From Prevotella sp. UBA2755 (GTDB lineage Bacteria; Bacteroidota; Bacteroidia; Bacteroidales; Bacteroidaceae), in NCBI GenBank assembly GCA_002353225.1, contig DEJF01000007.1, positions 12,149 through 17,646 on the forward strand: a stretch of DNA of 5,498 nucleotides, given 5' to 3'. The translations under genes were made by a program, and so were the position numbers. Below, one piece after another: positions 1-4,856 of this stretch. Positions within the stretch are counted from its first letter, which is position 1; each line of letters begins with the position of its first letter. The notes beneath the pieces were generated by a model. It was not told where the DNA came from. It saw only the letters and a list, made by a program, of their open reading frames with translations, and did not search any database.

Positions 1-157
1 TCACTGCGTCCACGATGCGCATGACGCGGAAGAGGTACACTTCATCGCGCTTCTGCTTCTTGTAATACGCCTGTTTGCTCCGGTCAAGCAGCTCACAGCA
101 ATACGTTATAGGGTAGCCCGTATTGCCGTTCAGGCGCTCTACTGCTTGACCCCAGCT
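1..157 (-). CDS. IS3-family transposase OrfB, N-terminal part, made as an OrfAB fusion by -1 frameshift
   Basis: After the A7 run the -1 frame stays open to the window edge for 52 codons. It begins SWGQAVERLNGNTGYPITYC and continues with CELLDRSKQAYYKKQKRDE. The block around SKQAYYK is the typical start of IS3-family OrfB, a small helix-turn-helix region that precedes the rve integrase (DDE) domain, which would lie left of the window. I see no ATG early in this frame: the first is near position 17-19, after the conserved block, with one GTG about six codons before it. Synthesis as a frameshifted OrfAB fusion is therefore more likely than independent initiation. The start given is the first codon read after slippage. 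The gene is partial because of the window edge, with no internal stop seen. Confidence 0.82.
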
Positions 158-163
158 TTTTTT
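82..163 (-). promoter_or_regulatory. Programmed -1 ribosomal frameshift signal (slippery A7 plus nested stem-loop)
   Basis: On the minus strand orfA reads CGA AAA AAA GCT, so the last A of CGA plus two Lys codons form an A_AAA_AAA heptamer (163-157) in the correct phase. Five bases later (GCTGG) a perfect 10-bp stem begins: GGTCAAGCAG (151-142) pairs with CTGCTTGACC (91-82). Nested inside is a perfect 8-bp stem, GCAATACG (126-119) with CGTATTGC (105-98), closing a 13-base loop. The two stems are joined by an asymmetric internal loop. A heptamer, a 5-base spacer and a strong downstream structure are the canonical layout of a stimulated -1 frameshift, and the orfB frame is exactly the -1 frame. 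The pairing is read directly from sequence; frameshift efficiency is inferred. Confidence 0.85.
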
Positions 164-537
164 CGCACCTTGATGCCCTGCTCCTCGATGACGTCGATGA
201 GCGTGTTCAAGGCCAGGTTCTTGTCCTGGCTGTACTTCAGCTGCTTCTCAAGCTTCTCAATCTGCTTGCGCTGAGCCTCTACCAAGGCCGTCAGTTCTGC
301 TACGTTATGAATCTCTTCCTTTGCCATCTCATTATCCATTTGTACAGTTTCAAGGGGCAAAGATGCACATTTTTCGTGAATTTCCAAAGGACTCAGGCAA
401 CTTTGTATCCAAGAGGATAGCAAATTCGTACTTGGAAGGCCGTATTTCATGGCTATTTCCTTCCGTGACTGTCCACTTTGCATGTACTCAATGCAAATAC
501 TGCGCTTCAAACCGCGACTGAATTTCTTGTTTCCCAT
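139..537 (-). CDS. IS3-family transposase OrfA (helix-turn-helix, leucine-zipper protein)
   Basis: The 132-residue protein has a basic N-terminus and a helix-turn-helix at about residues 23-45 (QSRKEIAMKYGLPSTNLLSSW), the type used by IS3-family OrfA to bind terminal repeats. Residues 79-120 are rich in E, K, Q and L with Leu/Val/Ile spaced for a coiled coil (L82, L85, I93, L96, L100), matching the leucine zipper through which OrfA and OrfAB multimerise. A linker of about 30 residues separates the two. The last residues, VRKKAGVKQ, cover the slippery run at K126-K127. Unshifted ribosomes stop at TAG (139-141) and release OrfA alone, usually a regulator of transposition. The start ATG (535-537) is the first in frame after the terminal repeat and has no Shine-Dalgarno. 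Confidence 0.85.
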   Translation of the reverse strand: MGNKKFSRGLKRSICIEYMQSGQSRKEIAMKYGLPSTNLLSSWIQSCLSPLEIHEKCASLPLETVQMDNEMAKEEIHNVAELTALVEAQRKQIEKLEKQLKYSQDKNLALNTLIDVIEEQGIKVRKKAGVKQ

Positions 538-541
538 TTTG

Positions 542-572
542 CTTAAATGAATTTAATAATTTAACATTTAAG
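542..572 (-). other. AT-rich inverted repeat in the orfA leader
   Basis: Perfect 8-base arms CTTAAATG and CATTTAAG (542-549 and 565-572) flank a 15-base AT-rich centre. The stem ends four bases before the orfA ATG. In an RNA entering from the neighbouring peptidase operon the hairpin could mask the initiation region, a protection several IS elements use against read-through transcription. The symmetry is seen directly; the function is inferred, and chance is possible at this AT content. Confidence 0.4.
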
Positions 573-580
573 GCTGCATG

Positions 581-602
581 GGAGTCAACCTATTTCAGTA
601 CA
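581..602 (-). repeat. Terminal inverted repeat of the IS3-family element (orfA-proximal end)
   Basis: Read outward to inward on the minus strand, the end begins TGTACTGAAATAGGTTGACT at 602. IS3-family ends begin with TG, and IS150-like members commonly carry TGTACTG followed by GTTGAC, which is present here. The partner repeat lies outside the window, so the exact length is approximate, but the outer boundary at 602 fits the TG rule and the position relative to orfA. Confidence 0.65.
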
Positions 603-611
603 AGACATTCA

Positions 612-645
612 TATATTTCTGGTATTTTTCATTGTTCGTTCCTTT
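612..645 (-). other. Possible severed translation start of a third operon gene
   Basis: Just past the peptidase stop codon the minus strand carries AAAGGA (645-640), a 7-base gap and ATG AAA AAT (632-624), resembling the AAGGA-plus-ATG starts of the two genes upstream in the same unit. The frame closes after seven codons (MKNTRNI, stop). A second ATG at 612-610 reads only three codons before the IS boundary at 602. This may be the remains of a gene start interrupted by the IS, or simply non-coding 3' flank. It is not annotated as a gene. Confidence 0.25.
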
Positions 646-652
646 CTCTTGA

Positions 653-2227
653 TTATTGTCCGTTACGGATGTATTGCAGTGCCCTCTCAAGCTGAGAGTC
701 CTTGCCTGTTGCCTCGAACTGCTTGACATCGAAGTCCACCTCGATGTCAGGAGTGACACCTACGCCTTCCAGTATCTGACCGTCATTGGTCATCAGTGCC
801 AGTGTCGGGCAGTAGGCAAAGACCGGTGTCTTATCCTCCACACCGATCTTTCCGGAGTAGTTGAGGGTGTTGTTGCTATTGCTTGTCAGTCCGCAGAGAC
901 CGCCCCACGTGCGCTTGCCGATGATTTTCGCGTTCTTGAGGGACTTTGCGGAGAGTGCTGTCACCTCCGACATACTTATCGAACGGCAGTTGGTAAGGAT
1001 GACGATAGGCTGGTCGTCTACGACGTAGTGCTCGTCAGGATAGGTGTCCATCACGGCAGGCATAGGTGTGGAGTAGTCCAGACGACCTGTGCCGCGCTTG
1101 AAGCGCTCCTTGCCGACGAGCATACCGCCTGACGGACGCAGTGCTCCGAGCGCAAAGGGGAAATCGCTTGTTGAACCGCCTTGGTTTCCGCGCAGGTCGA
1201 TGATGACACCGCCTAACTTACCTGTCTTGCCGAGTGCCTGGATGGCGTTGAACCACGCTTGCCATACGTTGGAAATGCCTTGTACGTGATTCAGCAGGTT
1301 AGGGTCGTTCTTATCCAGTTTTGCCATACCCGACTCTGTCAAGTAAGTATTGAGTGAGAAGTCGCTGAAATAGAAATACGCTATGTTGCCCTTCAGCAGC
1401 GCATAGCGTACTGCCATGCCCTCATCCGGGAAGCTGCTGTTGATGACTGTCAAGCCGGGGACTTTGAGGTAGGCATACTGCACCACCAGCGTGTTGTAAC
1501 TACTGAGGGTCAGATCCTCGTCGGCGAGTTTCTTTTTCAGTTCCTTCAGGGCGTTCAGCTTCTCAAGCTGCTCAACGGTAGGCTTCTGCAGTGCTGAATA
1601 TTTTTCTATCTGGTCGCAGACCCACATATAGCCCATGCCCTCGGTATGCATGAGATTGTACATCATAAACGGAACTATCGTGGAGTAGAAAGCGGTCTGC
1701 GGCTGACCGTTCTCGTCCACCACCACCTCTCCGTTTGCCGGCGCGAGGTAGTATTTGGAGATGTCCGGCTTGTACATCATGGAAATGCGCATATCGTCAC
1801 GGTTGGCATTCCGCAGGTCGCTGGGTGACACCATGACGGAACTGTTGTTGTTATGATGGTTCAGGAACGTGATATACATGTGTCCGTCATGAAGGTCGCT
1901 GAACGCCTCATTCATCAGTGCCTCCAACTCCTTGTCAGTGACGGGGTTGTCGGTACCTCTCTTGTCAAGGGCGGCAAACTTCGGATAACTCGCCGCATAG
2001 GCTGAGTCCCAGTCGAGCCCGTGCTGCTTCTCGTAGTCCCAGAGGGAGTAATACTGGTTGAGTGCATTCCATGCGATCTCGTACTTGCCGCCAAAACTTG
2101 TATATCCCTCACCGAAGGCGAGATTATCATCATAATCGTAAGCCAACAGCGTGTCGCTCGACTCACGGCATGACGTGAGGGAGAGTGCCATTGCTATCGC
2201 TCCTAATACTAATATTCTGTTCTTCAT
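653..2227 (-). CDS. S41-family serine peptidase, predicted lipoprotein
   Basis: The 524-residue protein starts with a lipoprotein signal peptide: MKNR, a hydrophobic stretch, then LTSC with the lipidated Cys at residue 20, so it is anchored in the envelope. S41 signatures follow in family order: DLHDGHM near 111-117, the core strand VIIDLRGNQGG at 341-351, the nucleophile region TNCRSISMSE at 412-421 (by alignment Ser418), GKRTWGG at 437-443 and the closing EGVGVTPDIEV at 487-497. I see no clear PDZ domain between residues 120 and 260; that part is not recognised. The CtpA-type general-base Lys is replaced by Gly443, so a tricorn/IRBP-like mechanism is more likely, or activity may be altered. 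The start is supported by AAAGGA four bases before ATG and by the signal peptide. It lies 17 bases after the beta-barrel gene, probably in one operon. The substrate is unknown. Confidence 0.88.
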   Translation of the reverse strand: MKNRILVLGAIAMALSLTSCRESSDTLLAYDYDDNLAFGEGYTSFGGKYEIAWNALNQYYSLWDYEKQHGLDWDSAYAASYPKFAALDKRGTDNPVTDKELEALMNEAFSDLHDGHMYITFLNHHNNNSSVMVSPSDLRNANRDDMRISMMYKPDISKYYLAPANGEVVVDENGQPQTAFYSTIVPFMMYNLMHTEGMGYMWVCDQIEKYSALQKPTVEQLEKLNALKELKKKLADEDLTLSSYNTLVVQYAYLKVPGLTVINSSFPDEGMAVRYALLKGNIAYFYFSDFSLNTYLTESGMAKLDKNDPNLLNHVQGISNVWQAWFNAIQALGKTGKLGGVIIDLRGNQGGSTSDFPFALGALRPSGGMLVGKERFKRGTGRLDYSTPMPAVMDTYPDEHYVVDDQPIVILTNCRSISMSEVTALSAKSLKNAKIIGKRTWGGLCGLTSNSNNTLNYSGKIGVEDKTPVFAYCPTLALMTNDGQILEGVGVTPDIEVDFDVKQFEATGKDSQLERALQYIRNGQ

Positions 2228-2244
2228 TGTTTCCTTTGTTTTAG

Positions 2245-2907
2245 TTAAAAGATATAGCTTGCACCCAGCTGGATTGCCGTCGTTGAGTGATAGCGGTAGT
2301 CTTTGTTCCTCATATACTGCTTGGTGGTACTGGTGGTGCTGTAGTAGTGGCGCACCTCCACCTGTGCCGCCCAGTGCCGGTCGAACCGGTATTCCATACC
2401 TACGCCACCCACGAGACCGCAGTCCCAGCGCTTGTCACGGTCGCTGTCGAACTCCACTTTCCCCTTGATGTCGAAAAACTGATGTGTGAACGAGTTCATG
2501 TCCTCACCGGAACGGTAGCTGTGAACCCAGTATCCGCCATAGACACCGAGGTTACAGAAACCGCGCAGCTTCTTGCCGCCGAAACTGAACGATGCCATGA
2601 CGGGCAGCTGCAAGTAGGTGTTACGATACTTGAGGTCGACTTCCTCAATGTTTGCCCGGTGCATCCGGTAGTTCTTCTGTGTCAGGTTGAAATCAGCACG
2701 GACACCGAACCAGTCGGTAAAATTGTACTGTCCCGTAACGCCGTAAGTAACGCCCCAGCGTCCGTCGAACAAAACGTCGGTCATGTACTGCTTGTCGATG
2801 GAGAACACGTTATAGTCTGCTCCGGCAGTGACACCGACCCTCCATTGTGCATTGGCAAAAAGCGTTATCATCAGCGCGAAAGCCAACAAGAGTCTTCTCT
2901 TTTCCAT
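2245..2907 (-). CDS. Outer-membrane beta-barrel protein (PorT-like family)
   Basis: This is a 220-residue protein with an N-terminal Sec signal peptide (MEKRRLLLAFALMITLFANA) and a predicted cut between Ala20 and Gln21. The mature part alternates polar and aromatic/hydrophobic residues in segments such as WRVGVTAGADYNVF, GVTYGVTGQYNF, YLQLPVMASFSF, GFCNLGVYGGYWV, CGLVGGVGMEYRF, WAAQVEVRHYY and AIQLGASYIF. These fit about eight strands of a small barrel, and the chain ends in Phe, the usual C-terminal signal for BAM-dependent insertion. It most resembles the outer-membrane beta-barrel (OMP_b-brl_2 / PorT-like) proteins abundant in Bacteroidetes; specific function cannot be named. The start has TAAGGA three bases upstream and gives the full signal peptide. 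It is first in a two-gene unit with the S41 lipoprotein. Confidence 0.85.
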   Translation of the reverse strand: MEKRRLLLAFALMITLFANAQWRVGVTAGADYNVFSIDKQYMTDVLFDGRWGVTYGVTGQYNFTDWFGVRADFNLTQKNYRMHRANIEEVDLKYRNTYLQLPVMASFSFGGKKLRGFCNLGVYGGYWVHSYRSGEDMNSFTHQFFDIKGKVEFDSDRDKRWDCGLVGGVGMEYRFDRHWAAQVEVRHYYSTTSTTKQYMRNKDYRYHSTTAIQLGASYIF

Positions 2908-2966
2908 TATTCCTTAAATCTTTAAATAGATAGTGATATTAGTTTCCAAACTTCAATGTTACAAAG

Positions 2967-3001
2967 AAGTCCCTGCCTGGTATACTGCTCGGCAGGGACT
3001 T
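2967..3001 (-). terminator. Hairpin terminator after the kinase pair
   Basis: Perfect 11-bp arms, AAGTCCCTGCC (2967-2977) and GGCAGGGACTT (2991-3001), enclose a 13-base loop, starting 18 bases after the second kinase stop codon. On the minus strand the stem is followed by CTTTGT, a weak U-tract. On the plus strand it is followed by ATCTTTTTAG, so it might act in both directions, although no plus-strand gene is seen to its left. It separates the kinase unit from the envelope unit; some read-through is possible. Confidence 0.75.
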
Positions 3002-3019
3002 ATCTTTTTAGAACAAGGG

Positions 3020-3637
3020 TCACTCCTGTCGGTTGATATACTCCATAATGACAGCAACGGCATCGTCCTCCGTCATGTGATCCATCGAGATCACGATATC
3101 GTAGTTACGGGTGTCGTAACGAGAGCGGTCGCTATACTTCTTGAGGTATGTCTCACGACCCTCGTCCACCTCATCGATAGTGTCGAGGGCGGCGGCATAG
3201 GTCATCCCTTTCTTCATCAGACGCTCGATACGGTGTTCTGTGGATGCCTGAATGAACACGTTCAGGCGGTTGGGATGGTCACGGAAGATCAGGAAAGCAC
3301 TTCTGCCTGCCACCACACAGGACTCCTCACGGGCAAGTCCCTCAAGGATCCGCCGCTCCTCCTCAAACATTGCGGCAGTAGAGGGTTTCTCCATAGAACT
3401 GGCAGTCAGCAGCGACTTACAGCGGTCCTGCAACTCACTCCACCACGATGGTTTCTCCTGTGCCTTCAGACGCTCTATCTCCTCAACGGTAAGCCCGTAT
3501 TTCTCCGTCAGTCCCTGAATAATCGCCTTGTCGTAATACTTCACCCCCAACTGCTCGGCGATTTTGCTTCCGACTGTCCTTCCGCCACTACCTAACTCAC
3601 GATTGATGGTGATGACAAATTTCGCGTTCTTGTCCAT
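3020..3637 (-). CDS. Cytidylate kinase-like family protein, second copy of a tandem pair
   Basis: This 205-residue P-loop protein opens with KFVITINRELGSGGRTVG, a glycine-rich nucleotide-binding loop (about residues 8-23) in which the usual Walker A Lys-Ser/Thr is replaced by Gly-Arg-Thr, as in the cytidylate-kinase-like (Cytidylate_kin2) family. Other family features are YYDKAII at 34-40, ESCVVAGRS at 105-113, an Arg-containing segment TEHRIERLMKK at 133-143 likely equivalent to the mobile lid, and RYDTRNYDIVISMD at 173-186. The fold predicts ATP-dependent phosphoryl transfer to a nucleotide or related small molecule; CMP kinase activity is not established for this family. Its ATG directly abuts the stop of the upstream paralogue (TAAATG), so translation is probably coupled. 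It shares 46 of its first 58 residues with that paralogue but differs strongly at residues 59-90. Confidence 0.85.
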   Translation of the reverse strand: MDKNAKFVITINRELGSGGRTVGSKIAEQLGVKYYDKAIIQGLTEKYGLTVEEIERLKAQEKPSWWSELQDRCKSLLTASSMEKPSTAAMFEEERRILEGLAREESCVVAGRSAFLIFRDHPNRLNVFIQASTEHRIERLMKKGMTYAAALDTIDEVDEGRETYLKKYSDRSRYDTRNYDIVISMDHMTEDDAVAVIMEYINRQE

Positions 3638-4279
3638 TTACCCGATATAATTAAATATCATATCAGCAACCTCGTCTTCCGTCTTGCCATCCATATTGAT
3701 GACCAGGTCGTAGTTGCGGGTATCATAGCGAGAGGTACTGGTGTACTTCTGAACGTAGTTCTCACGCATCTTGTCGACACGTTTGATGGTTTCCTCCGCA
3801 TCCTCACGAGACAGTTCCTGCTTTCTCATCACACGCTCGACACGATGTTCCATGGGAGCCTGAATAAGGACGTTCAGGTGATTGGGGTGCTTACGGAATA
3901 CGAAGAAACCGCTGCGACCCGCAATGACACATGACTCGTTTTCGGCAATACCTAACAGAATCTCCTTCTCAGCAGCGAACATATCCTCGGTCGTCAATAA
4001 CTCCGGCTCATCACCAATATTCACCTGATAATAAGGTGCCTTCGTCAGACCGCCACCGATGCCAACGACTCTCTTGAAGTCTGCCCACCAGTTATGCTTC
4101 TTTCCTTTCAGTCTTTCAATCTCCTCGACAGTCAAATGATATTTCTTCTCCAGCGCCCTGATGAGTGCCTTGTCGTAATATGTCACACCAAGCCTTTCGG
4201 CTAACTTCTCGCCTACCGTACGACCACCACTGCCTAACTCACGGTTAATAGTGATCACAAATTTCTCATTCTTGTTCAT
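3638..4279 (-). CDS. Cytidylate kinase-like family protein, first copy of a tandem pair
   Basis: This 213-residue P-loop protein has the same architecture as its downstream neighbour: ITINRELGSGGRTVG at 9-23, YYDKALI at 34-40, ESCVIAGRS at 115-123, MEHRVERVMRK at 143-153 and RYDTRNYDLVINMD at 184-197. It carries an extra segment of about ten residues in the variable region between 70 and 100, where substrate-binding helices of NMP kinases lie, so the two copies may differ in substrate. Arg20 occupies the place of the canonical Walker A Lys, a family trait rather than damage. It is first in its operon: a good promoter lies 28 bases upstream of the ATG, the leader is short and AT-rich, and no Shine-Dalgarno is seen. 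The stop TAA runs directly into the next ATG. The cellular role is unknown; a housekeeping cmk is presumably elsewhere. Confidence 0.86.
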   Translation of the reverse strand: MNKNEKFVITINRELGSGGRTVGEKLAERLGVTYYDKALIRALEKKYHLTVEEIERLKGKKHNWWADFKRVVGIGGGLTKAPYYQVNIGDEPELLTTEDMFAAEKEILLGIAENESCVIAGRSGFFVFRKHPNHLNVLIQAPMEHRVERVMRKQELSREDAEETIKRVDKMRENYVQKYTSTSRYDTRNYDLVINMDGKTEDEVADMIFNYIG

Positions 4280-4306
4280 TTCTGATAATTTATAATTATT
4301 AGCCTA

Positions 4307-4335
4307 CAAAGATAAACAAAACTGATTAAACCAAA
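4307..4335 (-). promoter_or_regulatory. Bacteroidetes-type promoter for the kinase pair
   Basis: On the minus strand TTTG (4335-4332) is followed after 17 bases by TATCTTTG (4314-4307). The second box matches the Bacteroidetes -7 consensus TAnnTTTG at every fixed position, and TTTG is the -33 element. The spacing is slightly shorter than the usual 19-21. Transcription would start near 4300, giving a leader of about 20 bases before the ATG at 4279. The site lies between the rpsJ terminator and the first kinase, where a promoter is expected. Confidence 0.65.
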
Positions 4336-4377
4336 CACTTTCTTTACTTTAAAGAATGTTAACCACATTGACACAAC

Positions 4378-4410
4378 AAAAAAGGGCATGCCTGATAAGC
4401 ATACCCTCTT
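4378..4410 (-). terminator. Intrinsic terminator of rpsJ
   Basis: On the minus strand GGGTATGC (4406-4399) pairs with GCATGCCC (4391-4384) around a 7-base loop, and the stem can extend outward through an A/U-rich base. Six U's (4383-4378) follow at once. One pair is G-U in minus-strand RNA but a C-A mismatch on the plus strand, so the structure belongs to the minus strand. It begins 18 bases after the rpsJ stop codon. Confidence 0.9.
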
Positions 4411-4428
4411 ATTATTAGGATTCGATGA

Positions 4429-4734
4429 TTACACCTTGATCTCTACCTCAACACCGCTGGGGAGTTCGAGTTTCATCAGCGCGTCAACAGTCTTGGCAGT
4501 AGAACTGTAGATGTCGATCAGACGCTTGTAGTTAGAGAGTTGGAACTGCTCACGAGCCTTCTTGTTGACGAAGGTAGAGCGGTTGACTGTGTAGATACGC
4601 TTGTGTGTGGGAAGGGGGATAGGACCGCTGATGATAGCACCGGTAGCCTTCACAGCCTTCACAATCTTCTCTGCAGACTTATCGACGAGTTTGTGGTCGT
4701 AAGACTTCAGTTTGATACGGATTTTCTGACTCAT
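4429..4734 (-). CDS. rpsJ: 30S ribosomal protein S10
   Basis: The 101-residue product is a full-length uS10: MSQKIRIKLKSYDHKLVDKS at the N-terminus, then the conserved GPIPLPTHKRIYTV (about 37-50), the extended loop NRSTFVNKKAREQFQLSNYKR in its Bacteroidetes form, and the closing LIDIYSSTAKTVDALMKLELPSGVEVEIKV. S10 sits in the 30S head and, as NusE, also takes part in transcription antitermination with NusB. The gene lies 116 bases after fusA, as in str-type clusters, but a strong terminator follows it in place of rplC. The leader has no Shine-Dalgarno but is A/T-rich (AATAATAAGACA before ATG), as usual in Bacteroidetes. Confidence 0.97.
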   Translation of the reverse strand: MSQKIRIKLKSYDHKLVDKSAEKIVKAVKATGAIISGPIPLPTHKRIYTVNRSTFVNKKAREQFQLSNYKRLIDIYSSTAKTVDALMKLELPSGVEVEIKV

Positions 4735-4765
4735 TGTCTTATTATTTAAATTGTTAATATTAGAA

Positions 4766-4803
4766 GGGGAGCCACTAAAGAGTCATTTACTCAGCGACTC
4801 CCC
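4766..4803 (-). promoter_or_regulatory. Strong hairpin in the fusA-rpsJ spacer (attenuator, processing site or leader element)
   Basis: On the minus strand GGGGAGTCGCT (4803-4793) pairs with AGTGGCTCCCC (4776-4766) over 11 bp, and an inner GAGT/ACTC stem (4792-4789 with 4783-4780) closes a 5-base loop, with a 3-base bulge (4779-4777). Two of the outer pairs are G-U in minus-strand RNA and mismatches on the other strand, so the structure is built for the minus strand. The following bases, TTCTAATATT, are not a proper U-tract, so a simple terminator is doubtful. It ends 31 bases before the rpsJ start codon. A role in uncoupling rpsJ level from fusA, mRNA processing or autoregulation is possible but inferred. 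Confidence 0.7.
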
Positions 4804-4814
4804 AAATTTATTTT

Positions 4815-4856
4815 ACTATAGAACTATAGTCACTATAGGAACTATAGAATCTATAC
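4815..4856. repeat. Array of CTATAG palindromes after fusA
   Basis: Four exact copies of ACTATAG begin at 4815, 4823, 4832 and 4841 (steps of 8, 9 and 9 bases). A fifth imperfect copy, CTATAC, begins at 4851 and contains the fusA stop codon. CTATAG is its own reverse complement, so the array is palindromic at each unit, and copies two and three form CTATAGT-C-ACTATAG, able to make a small hairpin. It could be a slipped-strand tandem repeat or a protein-binding array. Function is unknown. Confidence 0.7.

Larger units (their letters stand above)
1..602 (-). mobile_element. IS3-family insertion sequence, partial (one end inside the window)
   Basis: This block holds the upstream end of an IS3-type element: a terminal repeat ending at 602, an AT-rich leader, orfA (139-537) and the beginning of orfB in the -1 frame, which runs off the left edge. 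The order orfA then orfB with a -1 overlap at an A7 run is diagnostic of IS3-family elements, which transpose by copy-out through a circular intermediate using an OrfAB fusion with a DDE catalytic domain. The outer end starts TGTACTGAAATAGGTTGAC on the minus strand, resembling ends of the IS150-like branch. The far end and the DDE residues lie outside the window, so completeness cannot be judged. The IS abuts the 3' flank of the peptidase gene without entering it. A 3-4 base target duplication would be expected but cannot be confirmed from one end. Confidence 0.85.

Noticed and set aside
581..602. TTGACT in the IS end as a -35 box of an orfA promoter
   Set aside because: There is no convincing -10 partner, and the host's main sigma factor would use TTTG / TAnnTTTG, which is not found in the leader.
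656..1132. Open frames on the plus strand opposite the S41 peptidase (also 1089-1289 and 1646-1828), and a minus-strand out-of-frame one at 1915-2166
   Set aside because: All lie inside the peptidase gene, lack signals of initiation and carry no family motif.
2287..2925. A 212-codon open frame on the plus strand opposite the beta-barrel gene
   Set aside because: It is antisense to a gene with clear signal peptide and barrel features, shows no recognisable domain, and is explained by the codon bias of the minus-strand gene.
2947..2965. Candidate promoter for the beta-barrel gene: GAAGTTTG at 2954-2947 on the minus strand
   Set aside because: It misses the TA of the -7 consensus, and the only nearby TTTG is 7 bases away, too close for a -33 box. 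The promoter of this unit is not identifiable by eye.
2933..3595. A 220-codon open frame on the plus strand opposite the second kinase
   Set aside because: It overlaps the well-supported kinase gene and the terminator, and its translation resembles no family; it is a shadow of the real frame.
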